NCBI RefSeq assembly: GCF_036898825.1
Contig: NZ_JARUND010000001.1
Coordinates: forward strand, 3,410,001 to 3,474,000
Length of the DNA stretch: 64,000 bases
From: Streptomyces sp. B21-083
GTDB lineage: Bacteria > Actinomycetota > Actinomycetes > Streptomycetales > Streptomycetaceae
Direction of reading: 5' to 3'
Shown one piece after another: positions 37,985 through 47,499 of the stretch. A model generated the notes under the pieces. It had not been told where the DNA came from. It saw only the letters and a program-made list of their open reading frames with translations, and made no database searches. Position 1 is the stretch's first letter; the number at the start of each line of letters is the position of its first letter. A program made the translations under genes and the position numbers.

Positions 37985-38125
37985 TCGGGGTGTTTCGCCC
38001 CCGCCGCCCCTACCCGTCCCATCCCCAGGGGCTCCGCCCCTTCGACCCCGCCAGGGGCTGTGCCCCTGGACCCCCTTCGGCCTGAACGGCCTCGTCCTCA
38101 AACGCCGGACGGGCTGGGAAGCGGA
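37985..38125. repeat. Streptomyces intergenic repeat, copy B
   Basis: It contains GTTTCGCCCCCGCCGCCCC, ACCCGTCCCATCCCCAG, GGGGCTCCGCCCC, a duplicated 'GGGGCTGTGCCCC' and CCTCAAACGCCGGACGGGCT in the same order as 9880-9990. It follows the class I fumarase stop and blends into the tandem array at 38225. Confidence 0.72.
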
Positions 38126-38224
38126 GCGGGTGGGCGGGCGGGAAACGCGACCTGCGCGGCACCGGCCGCGCTGCTCCGGCGCCGGAGCAGCCGGGCGGGC
38201 GACCTGGGCCGCGGAAGCGGCGGG

Positions 38225-38430
38225 GGCGGGTGGGTGGGAAAGAGGGCCCGCGTGTCCCGACCCCGGCTGCAGAAGGCAAGGGCGGGTGGGTGGGAAAAGA
38301 AGGCCCGCGTGTCCCCACCCCGGCTGCAGAAACGGCGAGGGCGGGTGGGTGGGAAAGAAGGCCCACGTACCCCGACCCCGGCTGCAGAAGGCAAGGGCGG
38401 CTGGGTGGGGAAAGAAGGCCCGTGTGTCCA
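38225..38430. repeat. 57-59-bp tandem repeat array, about 3.6 copies
   Basis: Units start near 38225, 38281, 38340 and 38397 with GGCGGGTGGGTGGGAAAGA, then AAGGCCCGCGTGTCCCGACC, then CCGGCTGCAGAAGGCAAG. The last copy decays after its first 35 bases. Related GGGTGGGTGGGAAA text also follows the 40-bp array at 10418. No reading frame here is coding; the 37951-38520 gap holds only repeats and the fumC leader. Confidence 0.85.
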
Positions 38431-38520
38431 GGCCCGAGGTGGAGGAGCCGTCGCGCTTGTGCTCGGCTTCGGGGGAATACGTCCTTCCAGACCCGCGCTG
38501 TCCCTTCCGGAGGTACGACG

Positions 38521-39939
38521 ATGACTACGCCCGACCAGCATCCGCATCAGCATCCGCAGGAGTTCCGGACCGAGCATGACTCCATGGGGGAGGTCCGTGT
38601 CCCCGTTCATGCCAAGTGGCGGGCCCAGACTCAGCGTGCCGTCGAGAACTTCCCTGTCTCCGGGCAACGTATCGAGCGTGCCCATATCGAGGCGCTCGCG
38701 CGGATCAAGGGTGCCGCCGCGAAGGTCAACGCGCGGCTCGGTGTGGTCGACACGGACATCGCCGACGCCATTCAGGAGGCCGCGGACGAGGTCGCCGGGG
38801 GCCGTTGGGACGAGCACTTTCCCGTCGACGTGTTCCAGACCGGCTCCGGTACCTCGTCCAACATGAACGCCAACGAGGTCATCGCGAGCCTCGCCAGTGA
38901 GCGGCTCGGCAGGGACGTACACCCCAATGACCACGTCAACGCCTCGCAGTCGTCCAACGACGTGTTCCCCTCCTCCATCCACATCGCCGCCACCGCCGCC
39001 GTCACCCGCGAGCTGATCCCCGCCCTCGAACACCTCGCCGACGCCCTCACGCGCAAGTCCGAGGAGTTCGCCGACGTCGTGAAGTCGGGGCGTACGCATC
39101 TCATGGATGCCACACCCGTGACACTCGGACAGGAGTTCGGCGGGTACGCGGCCCAGGTGCGGTACGGCGTGGAGCGGCTGCGCGCCTCGCTCCCCCGGCT
39201 CGCCGAACTGCCCCTCGGTGGCACGGCCGTCGGCACCGGGATCAACACGCCTCCCGGGTTCTCCGCCGCCGTGATCGAGGAAGTCGCCCGCACCACCGGG
39301 TTGCCCCTGACCGAGGCTCGCGATCACTTCGAGGCACAGGGGGCCCGGGACGGGATCGTCGAGACCAGTGGGCAGTTGCGGACCGTGGCTGTCTCGCTCA
39401 CCAAGATCGCCAACGATCTGCGGTGGATGGCCTCCGGACCGCGCACCGGGCTCGCCGAGATCAGCCTGCCCGATCTCCAGCCGGGGTCGTCCATCATGCC
39501 CGGCAAGGTCAATCCCGTGATCCCCGAGGCCGTACTGATGGTCTCCGCGCAGGTCATCGGCAACGACCTCACCGTCACCACCGCCGGTGCCGCCGGGAAC
39601 TTCGAGCTCAATGTCATGCTGCCCGTGATCGCGAAGAACGTTCTCGAGTCCGTACGGCTGCTCGCCAACGTCTCGCGGCTGCTCGCCGACCGGACCGTCG
39701 ACGGGATCGTCGCCCACCGGGAACGGGCACGCGAGTACGCCGAGTCCTCGCCGTCCGTCGTCACGCCGCTCAACAAGTACATCGGGTACGAGGAAGCGGC
39801 CAAGGTGGCCAAGAAGTCGCTCGCCGAGAAGAAGACGATTCGCCAAGTCGTCCTGGAAGGTGGGTATGTGGAGCGTGGTGATCTCTCCGTCGAGCAGCTC
39901 GACAGCGCGCTGGATGTCCTGCGGATGACGCGCCCGTAA
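38521..39939 (+). CDS. fumC: Fumarate hydratase class II
   Basis: The 472-residue enzyme is the iron-independent fumarase. Clear motifs are [16 protein letters not shown], the substrate-binding [29 protein letters not shown], and the family signature [11 protein letters not shown] at about 322-332. GGAGG lies 7 bases before the ATG. Having both a class I and a class II fumarase side by side offers an oxygen-stable backup. Confidence 0.97.
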   Translation: MTTPDQHPHQHPQEFRTEHDSMGEVRVPVHAKWRAQTQRAVENFPVSGQRIERAHIEALARIKGAAAKVNARLGVVDTDIADAIQEAADEVAGGRWDEHFPVDVFQTGSGTSSNMNANEVIASLASERLGRDVHPNDHVNASQSSNDVFPSSIHIAATAAVTRELIPALEHLADALTRKSEEFADVVKSGRTHLMDATPVTLGQEFGGYAAQVRYGVERLRASLPRLAELPLGGTAVGTGINTPPGFSAAVIEEVARTTGLPLTEARDHFEAQGARDGIVETSGQLRTVAVSLTKIANDLRWMASGPRTGLAEISLPDLQPGSSIMPGKVNPVIPEAVLMVSAQVIGNDLTVTTAGAAGNFELNVMLPVIAKNVLESVRLLANVSRLLADRTVDGIVAHRERAREYAESSPSVVTPLNKYIGYEEAAKVAKKSLAEKKTIRQVVLEGGYVERGDLSVEQLDSALDVLRMTRP

Positions 39940-40012
39940 CGTCATCCGGCCACTGGCGTGAACCGTGACACGCACTGCGGCGTCGTATGCCTGTGGCACC
40001 TAATATCTCTTC

Positions 40013-40705
40013 ATGGCAGACGACGGAGCGTTGAGACGAGTGGAAGCGGGCGGATCAGCGGCGTACTGGTCCCCCGGGAGTCAGATCCTGTGGCGGTACC
40101 GTGAGAACTCCGGGGACCGCTTCCACATCGTGCGTCCCGTCACCGTCGTGCGGGACGACTCCGAGCTGCTCGCGGTGTGGATGGCGCCGGGCACCGAGTG
40201 CGTCAAGCCTGTGCTGGCGGACGGTACGCCCGTGCATGTGGAGCCGCTGGAGTCGCGGTACACCAAGCCCAGGACCGTACAGCGCGACCGCTGGTTCGGC
40301 ACCGGGGTGCTGAAGCTGGCGCGGCCCGGTGAGCCGTGGTCGGTGTGGCTTTTCTGGGAGCCGGGCTGGCAGTTCAAGAACTGGTACGTGAACCTGGAGG
40401 AGCCGCTTGCCCGTTGGGCCGGCGGCGTCGACTCCGAGGACCATTTTCTCGACATCACCGTGAATCCCGACCGCACTTGGGAGTGGCGCGACGAGGACGA
40501 GTTCGCGCAGGCCCAGCAGGCCGGACTGATGGACGCCCAACTCGCCGAAAGGGTACGGAAAGCGGGGCGTCGTGCGGTGGAGGTCATCCAGGCCTGGGGG
40601 GCGCCGTTCGCGGATGGCTGGCAGCACTGGCGCCCGGATCCGTCCTGGGCTGTACCGTCACTGCCGGAGGACTGGGACCGTACGCCCGCGCACATGTCGT
40701 CATGA
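40013..40705 (+). CDS. DUF402 / FomD-like barrel protein
   Basis: The 230-residue product has the DUF402 core: GSQILWRYREN, VTVVRDDSELLAVWMAPGTE, WSVWLFWEPGWQFKNWYVNL, and FLDITVNPDRTWEWRDEDEF, with EDE-type acidic metal ligands. FomD, a relative, hydrolyses a CMP-linked phosphonate, and others are nucleoside di/triphosphatases; this substrate is unknown. It sits between fumC and a SpoIIE-type regulator. Confidence 0.82.
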   Translation: MADDGALRRVEAGGSAAYWSPGSQILWRYRENSGDRFHIVRPVTVVRDDSELLAVWMAPGTECVKPVLADGTPVHVEPLESRYTKPRTVQRDRWFGTGVLKLARPGEPWSVWLFWEPGWQFKNWYVNLEEPLARWAGGVDSEDHFLDITVNPDRTWEWRDEDEFAQAQQAGLMDAQLAERVRKAGRRAVEVIQAWGAPFADGWQHWRPDPSWAVPSLPEDWDRTPAHMSS

Positions 40706-40985
40706 GACCCTTGATGCGCCCCCGGTACGCAACCGTAGGATCGTCCTCCGCAAGGGCGCACAACCGTAACTCCCGGAACATGCGCTGAGCCTGACCATAC
40801 GTCACCGAGGGGCGGCAGGACGTGAGCGAGGGGTACGAGGGCAACACCGGTCAGGGCCGACCAGGGCTCGCCGGTGCATCAGGAACAACCTCTGACCACG
40901 CCGGTTTTCCGTTCCTGGGGCACGTATTCCGGGTATCGGGAAGTCGGCGGGACCAACTGCGTGTACAACGCGCAGCCCCGGACGG

Positions 40986-43331
40986 ATGGATTCGACACGC
41001 GTGACGGAGCAACCCACCTCGCACGAGCGCCGTCGGCCGGGCACCGGCCGGCCGGACATCCCCGCGGATACCCGCGGGGCGCTGCTGCGTTCCCCGGAGG
41101 CGGCGGCTGTGCCGCTGCCGAAGCAGACGACAGGGCAGAAAGGCGCCGCCGGTGGACCGGAGGCCGCCGCCTGCCCCGGGACAGGCTCCGAGAGCCCCGA
41201 GACCGTCGGCGGCGCCGGTACGACCGCGCACGACGCGGGAACAGCGGGAACAGAGGCGGGAACAGGCGCGATGGCATCCAGCTCGAGTACGGGAACCGGT
41301 ACGTCAGGCTCCACGGGGCCCAACCCCGCCGGTCCCCCGGCCACCCCCGGGCCGGAGCACTCGCAGTCCGACCAGCCGTCCTCGACCGAACCCGACGCGC
41401 ACCGCCCGCGTCCGGCGCCGGACAGCATCCCGGTCCAGCCGGGCGCCGAGACGGGCCGCCCGGGCACGGAGAACCACGCGACGGAGCAGCACGCCACGGA
41501 GACCCACCCGAGCCCGAACGGCCCCGACGAGGGCGCCGGCGCCGACCCGGCCGCGAGCGATCTCGCGGGCAGGGAGCGGCGTTCCGGGCAGGGCAACGCG
41601 GCCGGCACTCCCCTGCCGATGCGGCGGGACGGCGACCGGCTGCGGTTCGTCGGCGCCGCCACCCGGCGGATCGCCCGGGGCATCGACCTCGACGAGATCG
41701 TGATGGGGCTGTGCCGGGCCACCGTGCCGACGTTCTCCGACACGATCCTGGTCTATCTGCGCGACCCGCTGCCCGTCGGCGACGAGCGGCCCACCGGCCC
41801 GCTGGTGCTGCGGCTGCGCCGTACCGACCGGCTGCCGCAGGAGCGGGACACCGAGAACGGCTTCCTGGCCACCTCCGCCGTCCCGCAGCCGCTGCCCGAG
41901 CTGTCCCCGGTCAGCGCCGAACTGTGCGAGGTGCGTCCCGGCGGCGCGCTCGCCGAGGTGCTGCGCGGTGTCCGGCCCGTCTTCGCGGACGCGCCCGCCG
42001 CCCGCGCCGCCCTGCCCGAACTCCTCGGCGAGGGCTGCGATCTGGAGGTCCCGGACGGCCAGCGCGCGATCCTCGCTCCGCTGCGCGGCCGGCGACGCGT
42101 CATCGGAGCCGCGCTCTTCCTGCGCCGGCCGGAGCGGATCCCCTTCGAGACGGACGATCTGCTGGTCGCCGCCCAGCTCGCCACCCACAGCGCCCTCGGC
42201 ATCGACAAGGCGGTGCTGTACGGCCGCGAGGCCTACATCGCCGACGAGCTGCAGCGCACGATGCTGCCGGAGACCCTGCCGCGCCCGACCGGCGTACGGC
42301 TCGCGTCCCGTTATCTCCCGGCCGCGGAGACGGCCCGCGTCGGCGGTGACTGGTACGACGCCATCCCGCTGCCGGGCAGCCGGGTCGCGCTCGTCGTCGG
42401 TGACGTCATGGGGCACTCCATGACCAGCGCGGCCATCATGGGCCAGCTGCGGACGACGGCGCAGACCCTCGCCGGGCTCGACCTGCCCCCGCAGGAGGTC
42501 CTGCACCACCTCGACGAGCAGGCCCAGCGGCTCGGTACGGACCGCATGGCGACCTGCCTCTACGCGGTGTACGACCCGGTGTCGCACCGGATCACCATCG
42601 CCAACGCCGGCCATCCGCCGCCCGTCCTGCTGCACCTGGGCGGCCGGGCCGAGGTGCTCAAGGTGCCGTCCGGCGCGCCCATCGGGGTCGGCGGTGTCGA
42701 CTTCGAGGCCGTGGAACTGGACGCGCCCGCCGGTGCCACCCTGTTCCTCTACACGGACGGGCTCGTCGAGTCCCGGCTGCGGGACGTCTGGACCGGCATA
42801 GAGCAGCTGCGCGAGAAGCTCGCCGCGACCGCCCAGCTGACCGGGCCGGACCATCCGCCGCCCCTCGAAGCGCTGTGCGACGAGGTGCTCGACATGCTCG
42901 GCCCGGGTGACCGGGACGACGACATCGCGCTGCTCGCCGCCCGCTTCGACGGCATCGCGCCGAGCGACGTCGCGTACTGGTACCTGGACCCGGAGGACGC
43001 GGCGCCCGGCCGGGCCCGTCGGCTCGCCCGGCGCGCGCTGTCCCGCTGGGGTCTGGAGGAGATGACGGACTCGGTGGAGCTGCTGGTCAGCGAGGTCGTG
43101 ACCAACGCGGTGCGCTACGCGTCCCGGCCGATCACCCTCCGGCTGCTGCGGACCGACGTACTGCGCTGCGAGGTCGGCGACGACGTGCCGCAGCTGCCAC
43201 GGCTGCGGCAGGCACGGGCCACGGACGAGGGTGGGCGGGGACTGTATCTCGTCAACCGGCTGGCCCGGCGCTGGGGTGCGACCCGGCTGAGCACGGGGAA
43301 GGTGGTCTGGTTCGAGCTGGGCCGGACCTGA
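40986..43331 (+). CDS. GAF/SpoIIE (PP2C) phosphatase with HATPase domain
   Basis: The 781-residue product has a roughly 205-residue disordered Gly/Thr/Pro/Ala-rich N-terminus, a GAF domain around 220-400 (LRFVGAATRRIARGIDLDEI), a SpoIIE/PP2C domain around 425-640 (GGDWYDAIPLPGSRVALVVG, GHPPPVLL, FLYTDGLVESR, DRDDDIALLAARFDG), and a C-terminal HATPase (LLVSEVVTNAVRYASRP, ATDEGGRGLYLVN). It resembles the 2836-5574 protein without PAS domains. It probably sets the phosphorylation of an anti-anti-sigma factor. The ATG has a weak ribosome site. The gap 40706-40985 contains no other gene I trust. Confidence 0.88.
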   Translation: MDSTRVTEQPTSHERRRPGTGRPDIPADTRGALLRSPEAAAVPLPKQTTGQKGAAGGPEAAACPGTGSESPETVGGAGTTAHDAGTAGTEAGTGAMASSSSTGTGTSGSTGPNPAGPPATPGPEHSQSDQPSSTEPDAHRPRPAPDSIPVQPGAETGRPGTENHATEQHATETHPSPNGPDEGAGADPAASDLAGRERRSGQGNAAGTPLPMRRDGDRLRFVGAATRRIARGIDLDEIVMGLCRATVPTFSDTILVYLRDPLPVGDERPTGPLVLRLRRTDRLPQERDTENGFLATSAVPQPLPELSPVSAELCEVRPGGALAEVLRGVRPVFADAPAARAALPELLGEGCDLEVPDGQRAILAPLRGRRRVIGAALFLRRPERIPFETDDLLVAAQLATHSALGIDKAVLYGREAYIADELQRTMLPETLPRPTGVRLASRYLPAAETARVGGDWYDAIPLPGSRVALVVGDVMGHSMTSAAIMGQLRTTAQTLAGLDLPPQEVLHHLDEQAQRLGTDRMATCLYAVYDPVSHRITIANAGHPPPVLLHLGGRAEVLKVPSGAPIGVGGVDFEAVELDAPAGATLFLYTDGLVESRLRDVWTGIEQLREKLAATAQLTGPDHPPPLEALCDEVLDMLGPGDRDDDIALLAARFDGIAPSDVAYWYLDPEDAAPGRARRLARRALSRWGLEEMTDSVELLVSEVVTNAVRYASRPITLRLLRTDVLRCEVGDDVPQLPRLRQARATDEGGRGLYLVNRLARRWGATRLSTGKVVWFELGRT

Positions 43332-43345
43332 GCCGACGCTGAACC

Positions 43346-43379
43346 GTGAGGGCACCCCGCGTATGCGGGGTGCCCTCAC
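43346..43379. terminator. Bidirectional hairpin terminator
   Basis: GTGAGGGCACCCCGC-GTAT-GCGGGGTGCCCTCAC is a perfect 15-pair stem with a four-base loop. It sits between the convergent SpoIIE-type and penicillin-binding protein genes and should stop both. It has no U-tract, as is common in this lineage. Confidence 0.88.
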
Positions 43380-43390
43380 GTCGTGCACGG

Positions 43391-45805
43391 CTACTGCCCG
43401 CCGCCCCCGGGCGGATCAGGGATGACGCCGCCGCCGTCGTCGGGCGTCGGAGTCGGGGTCGGCGTCGGGGTCGGCGTGGGAGTGGGGGTCGGCGTGGGAG
43501 TCGGGGTCGGCGTCGGGGTCGGCGTCGGGGTCGGGGTGGGAGTCGGCGTCGGGGTCGGCGACGGCGACTCCGAGGTGGTGTCGGACGGGGTCGGGGTGGG
43601 CGTCGGCGTCGGCGTCGGTTTCACGGCCGCTCCGAACGAGGTGTCCAGGTCGAACTTGGTCACCTTGCCCATCGTGCCGAACGTGTACGTCGCCCAGATC
43701 TTCGCCGGGTAGCCACCGCCGTTGATCCGGCCGCCGCCCGCGGTGATGAGACCCGTGGCGCCCTTGAGGGAGACCTGTCGTTTGGCCTTCGTGTCCTCGC
43801 CGAACAGGCCGACCGAGGTGACCAGACCGGGCGTGTAGCCGGTGAACCAGGCCGACTTGTTCTCGTCGGACGTACCCGTCTTGCCTGCCACCTGCTGGCC
43901 CTTGCGGTTCTCCGCCTGGGCCACCGACGCCCGGGCCGTACCGTCGTCGACCACGCCTGTGAGCACCGACGTGACCGCGTCGGCGGCCTCGGGGGTGATG
44001 ATCTGCTCGCCGAGCGGCGAAGGCATCTCGACCGTACGGTCCTTGTGTTCGGCCGACTTCACGATGGCCGGGGTGACCTTGCGGCCATGGTTGTCGAGGG
44101 TGGCGTAGACGCCGGCCATCTCCAGTGGGCTCGCGCCCATCGTGCCGAGGGTCTGTGCGGGCACCGCCTGCAACCCGGTGGTGTCCAGGCCGAGTTCGTC
44201 CGCGACCTTCATGACCTCGGACATCCCGACGTCGACGCCCATCTGCGCGAACACCGAGTTGATCGACTTGTTCATCGCGGTCTGGACGGTGACGTCGCCG
44301 TAGTCCGCGTCGTCCTCGTTCGGCGGGCCGAAGCCGACCTTCTTGCCGTCGGAGACGACCTGCCGGCCGCTCGTGCCGTCGTAGATCGTGTTCGGGTTGA
44401 TCACGTCGCCGTCCTGCGTACGCGCCTGCTCCTCCATGGCCGCCGCGAGGATGATCGGCTTGAAGGTGGACGCGGGCTGGTAGTCGCGCCGGGTCGCGTT
44501 GCTGATGTAGTGCTTGAAGTAGTCGGTGCCGCCGTACAGCGCGAGCACCCGACCGGTCTTCGGGTCGACGGACGCGGCACCGGCCTGGACCATGCCGTCG
44601 ACCTTGCGCTTCTTCGCGTCGAGCTTGCTGGTGAGCTGGCTCTTGACGGCCTGCTCCAGCGCGGTCTGCTTCTTCCGGTCGACGTTGAGCGTGATCGTCC
44701 AACCGCCCTTGTCGACCAGCGCGTTGGCGCTGTTGGTGTCGTCGGCCGTGCCCTGGGCGACGAGTTGCCTGGCCAGCTCGGCCCTGGCCGCGTCGACGAG
44801 GTATCCGGTCTGGCCCTCCAGGCCCGGGGCGCCCTTCGGGTCCTTCGGGTACGGGAACTTCATGGCGTCGCGCTCGGTCTTGTCGAGCCAGCCCTCGCCG
44901 ACCATGTTGTCGAGTACGTAGTTCCAGCGGGCCGTCACGAGCTTCTTGCCGGTGTCGGTGGCGGCCGACCAGTCGTACTGGCTCGGCGCCTGGAGCAGCG
45001 CGGCGAGGTACGCGCCCTGCGCGACGCTGAGGTCCTTGGCGTCGACACGGTAGTAGGCCTGCGCGGCGGCCTGGATGCCGTAGGAGTCGCGGCCGTAGTA
45101 GTTGGTGTTGATGTATCCCGCGAGGATGTAGTCCTTGGTCCTCTTCTGGTCCACCTTCAGCGAGATGACCAGTTCCTTCAGCTTGCGCGTGATGGTCTGG
45201 TCCTGCTCCAGGTAGTAGTTCTTGACGTACTGCTGGGTGATCGTCGAACCACCCTGCTTGCCCTTGCCGGAGAGCGTGTTGATCAGACCGCGGGCGGTGC
45301 CCTTGAAGTCGACGCCGGCGTCCTTGTAGAAGGACTTGTTCTCGGCGGCGACGAAGGTCAGCTGGACCTTCTTGGGCACCTCGTCCAGGTCCACGATCTC
45401 GCGGTTGACCGTGCCGGTGCGGGCGAGGACTGCGCCGTCGCTGTACTTGTAGACGTTGCTCTGCTTCTCCGCGGCGGCGTTGCCGGCGGGCACGTCGATC
45501 ATCAGGTACATCACGACGAAGGCACCCATGCCGAGCAGCAGGAAGCCGAAGAACGCGCCGAGGATCTTCTTCCAGGTGAAGAGCCGACGTAGGAAACTCT
45601 TACCTTCTTTGCCGTTCTTGGCGGTCTTGCCGCGCGCCGCCGCCCTGCTTGCCGCCCTGCCCGGAGCCAAGGTCGCGGTCGCGGTCCCGCCCTCGGTACC
45701 GGTCTCCGCTCCGGTCTCGGTCGAGGCATCCCTGGAGGAGCTCTTGGGCGCCGCGCGGCGGCCACCGCGATGCTGCCGCGCTCGTCTCTCGTCCGCTCGT
45801 CCCAT
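43391..45805 (-). CDS. Class A penicillin-binding protein (transglycosylase/transpeptidase)
   Basis: This roughly 804-residue bifunctional peptidoglycan synthase has a basic cytoplasmic tail and one membrane helix ([20 protein letters not shown]). The GT51 domain shows [17 protein letters not shown] and [12 protein letters not shown]. The transpeptidase domain has SxxK in [11 protein letters not shown] in NKSINSVF and KTGTS. The last 120 residues are dominated by Thr-Pro repeats, probably spanning or lying in the wall. I start at ATG 45805; ATG 45844 is possible and both lack a strong ribosome site. SpoIIE neighbours suggest a link to sporulation or stress wall synthesis. Confidence 0.93.
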   Translation of the reverse strand: MGRADERRARQHRGGRRAAPKSSSRDASTETGAETGTEGGTATATLAPGRAASRAAARGKTAKNGKEGKSFLRRLFTWKKILGAFFGFLLLGMGAFVVMYLMIDVPAGNAAAEKQSNVYKYSDGAVLARTGTVNREIVDLDEVPKKVQLTFVAAENKSFYKDAGVDFKGTARGLINTLSGKGKQGGSTITQQYVKNYYLEQDQTITRKLKELVISLKVDQKRTKDYILAGYINTNYYGRDSYGIQAAAQAYYRVDAKDLSVAQGAYLAALLQAPSQYDWSAATDTGKKLVTARWNYVLDNMVGEGWLDKTERDAMKFPYPKDPKGAPGLEGQTGYLVDAARAELARQLVAQGTADDTNSANALVDKGGWTITLNVDRKKQTALEQAVKSQLTSKLDAKKRKVDGMVQAGAASVDPKTGRVLALYGGTDYFKHYISNATRRDYQPASTFKPIILAAAMEEQARTQDGDVINPNTIYDGTSGRQVVSDGKKVGFGPPNEDDADYGDVTVQTAMNKSINSVFAQMGVDVGMSEVMKVADELGLDTTGLQAVPAQTLGTMGASPLEMAGVYATLDNHGRKVTPAIVKSAEHKDRTVEMPSPLGEQIITPEAADAVTSVLTGVVDDGTARASVAQAENRKGQQVAGKTGTSDENKSAWFTGYTPGLVTSVGLFGEDTKAKRQVSLKGATGLITAGGGRINGGGYPAKIWATYTFGTMGKVTKFDLDTSFGAAVKPTPTPTPTPTPSDTTSESPSPTPTPTPTPTPTPTPTPTPTPTPTPTPTPTPTPTPTPTPDDGGGVIPDPPGGGGQ
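43438..43620 (-). repeat. (Thr-Pro)n coding repeat in the penicillin-binding protein
   Basis: The plus strand shows runs of GGCGTCGGGGTCGGCGT-type hexamers that on the coding strand encode more than 35 Thr-Pro dipeptides, interrupted by [10 protein letters not shown]. Such repeats make an extended, probably glycosylated, wall-spanning tail. Exact copy number is easily altered by slippage and easily misassembled. Confidence 0.88.
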
Positions 45806-45982
45806 GGGTCGCTTCGCTCCGCTTCCTTCTTCGCACAGGTTCATGGCTCAGGTCAGCTCAGAAAACTAACACCGGCGGATAAGACGACGAGCTTTCGAGG
45901 CCCCCTTTTCCGGACGTGACAATCAGCACCCGCCCCACTGGAACCGACTACCGGGGGGTGCGGAAGGTTGCCGCAGCCGCTA

Positions 45983-45996
45983 AAGTGCTATCACTT
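45983..45996. promoter_or_regulatory. Palindrome AAGTG-CTAT-CACTT upstream of SPFH gene
   Basis: The inverted repeat AAGTGCTATCACTT lies about 90 bases upstream of the SPFH start in the AT-rich part of the gap, next to TTAGCTAGAAC. I judge it a possible repressor operator in the promoter. The remaining gap 45806-46087 has no gene. Confidence 0.4.
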
Positions 45997-46087
45997 AGCT
46001 AGAACGCTGCTAGGTCGTCGGCGGCCAGTACTACTCGGCCACGACAGAGACGACACAGACGACAGGCACGAAACGGGGGCACCGTCC

Positions 46088-47035
46088 ATGACCACACACG
46101 GCTCCACTCCGACCGCCGATCCCGCGGTCGATCTGCCCGACATGCCCGATCCGCAGGTCCGGGAGTTCCCGGCGCGCAGCATCGGCGGCGGCGCCGCTCT
46201 GCTGCTGGGGCTGCTCGGACTCGTACTCGGCGTCGGCATGATCGTCGGCGCGACAGCCGTCTCCGGCGGCGGAGCCAAGGCGGCCATGATCATCCCCGGA
46301 GTCCTGATCAGCCTCTCCGCCTTCATCGCGATGTGCGGCCTGAACATGGTCGCGCCGGGCGAGGCCCGGGTGGTCCAGCTCTTCGGGCGGTACCGGGGGA
46401 CGATCCGGCAGGACGGGCTGCGCTGGGTGAACCCGCTCACCTCGCGCTCGAAGATCTCGACGCGGGTACGCAACCACGAGACCGCCGTCCTCAAGGTGAA
46501 CGACGCCTACGGCAACCCGATCGAACTCGCGGCCGTCGTGGTCTGGAAGGTCAAGGACACCGCGCAGGCCAGCTTCGAGGTCGACGACTTCCTGGAGTTC
46601 GTGGCCACGCAGACCGAGGCGGCCGTCCGGCACATCGCCATCGAGTACCCGTACGACGCCCATGACGAGGGCGGGCTCTCGCTGCGCGGCAACGCCGAGG
46701 AGATCACCGAGAAGCTGGCCGTCGAGCTGCACGCGCGCGTGCAGGCGGCCGGTGTCCAGATCATCGAGTCCCGCTTCACCCACCTCGCGTACGCTCCCGA
46801 GATCGCCTCGGCGATGCTCCAGCGGCAGCAGGCGGGGGCGGTCGTCGCGGCGCGGCGGCTGATCGTCGACGGCGCGGTGGGGATGGTCGAGGCCGCGCTC
46901 GCCCGGATCGCCGAGCAGGACATCGTGGAGCTGGACTCGGAACGGAAGGCGGCGATGGTGTCGAACCTCCTGGTGGTGCTGTGCGGCGACCGCGCGGCCC
47001 AGCCGGTCGTGAACACGGGGTCCTTGTACCAGTGA
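46088..47035 (+). CDS. SPFH/stomatin-like membrane protein
   Basis: The 315-residue product has two N-terminal membrane helices (GGAALLLGLLGLVLGVGMIV, AMIIPGVLISLSAFIAMCGL) and an SPFH domain (NMVAPGEARVVQLFGRYRGT, GLRWVNPLTSRSKISTRVRN, IELAAVVVWKVKDTAQASFE), followed by an alanine-rich coiled coil ending in VSNLLVVLCGD. Such proteins form membrane scaffolds. ATG at 46088 is chosen over the upstream in-frame extension. The next gene overlaps it by GTGA. Confidence 0.9.
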   Translation: MTTHGSTPTADPAVDLPDMPDPQVREFPARSIGGGAALLLGLLGLVLGVGMIVGATAVSGGGAKAAMIIPGVLISLSAFIAMCGLNMVAPGEARVVQLFGRYRGTIRQDGLRWVNPLTSRSKISTRVRNHETAVLKVNDAYGNPIELAAVVVWKVKDTAQASFEVDDFLEFVATQTEAAVRHIAIEYPYDAHDEGGLSLRGNAEEITEKLAVELHARVQAAGVQIIESRFTHLAYAPEIASAMLQRQQAGAVVAARRLIVDGAVGMVEAALARIAEQDIVELDSERKAAMVSNLLVVLCGDRAAQPVVNTGSLYQ

Positions 47036-47310
47036 GTGATCCCTCCGCGGGTTCGGCCGCCGAGAACCCCGAACGCGCCGAGCGCCGGCCGCGGCAGCAG
47101 CGCAAGCAGGTGCTGCTGCGGCTGGACCCCGCCGTGTACGACGCACTGGCCCGCTGGGCGGGGGACGAGCTGCGCTCGGCCAACGCGCAGATCGAGTTTC
47201 TGTTGCGGCGGGCTCTGGCGGAGGCGGGGAGGTTGCCCGGGGAGACGGGTCCCATCCCGCGTCGTGGGCGGCCACCTGGGGGCTCCGTCCCCAGACCCCC
47301 GTCGGCCTGA
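47032..47310 (+). CDS. Ribbon-helix-helix (Arc-like) protein
   Basis: The 92-residue product contains a ribbon-helix-helix-like core, KQVLLRLDPAVYDALARWAG followed by DELRSANAQIEFLLRRALAE. The GTG overlaps the SPFH stop (GTGA), so the two are coupled and may act together. The C-terminal 20 residues run into intergenic-repeat sequence, so the natural stop may have been displaced. DNA binding is likely; targets are unknown. Confidence 0.78.
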   Translation: MSDPSAGSAAENPERAERRPRQQRKQVLLRLDPAVYDALARWAGDELRSANAQIEFLLRRALAEAGRLPGETGPIPRRGRPPGGSVPRPPSA

Positions 47311-47360
47311 AGGGCCTCGTCCTCAAACTCCCCCAGAGGGGGACCCCCAACGGGCTGGAC
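47250..47360. repeat. Streptomyces intergenic repeat, copy C (degenerate)
   Basis: It has GGTCCCATCCCGCGTCGTGG, GGGGGCTCCGTCCCCAGACC, GGCCTGAAGGGCCTCGTCCT and CCTCAAACTCCCCCAGAGGG, echoing the order in copies A and B. It overlaps the 3' end of the ribbon-helix-helix gene, so the repeat has supplied that protein's tail. Confidence 0.6.
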
Positions 47361-47446
47361 GTGCCCGTCCGGCAGCCCGGTGACAGAACCGTGACAACCG
47401 GCTCCCACCTGCGCACCCATCGCCCGCAGTCAGCCATCACCATGAT

Positions 47447-47491
47447 CTATACACGGCGGGTATACACACCACGTATACCCCGTGCGTATAG
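47447..47491. promoter_or_regulatory. 45-bp double-palindrome operator of the PadR operon
   Basis: Two 19-bp inverted arms, CTATACACGGCGGGTATAC and its near-mirror ending CCCCGTGCGTATAG, flank ACACCAC. The inner GGGTATAC/GTATACCC pair is perfect and the outer CTATAC/GTATAG pair too. TATAGT at 47487-47492 overlaps the right edge and could be a -10; transcription would then begin at or near the ATG at 47500, giving a leaderless mRNA. PadR autorepression is the expected use. Confidence 0.75.
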
Positions 47492-47499
47492 TCCTCCCC

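Noticed and set aside
40822..41004. A 60-codon open frame upstream of the second SpoIIE gene (GTG start)
   Set aside because: Third-position GC is not strong, no family is recognised, and it overlaps the start of the clear SpoIIE gene in another frame.
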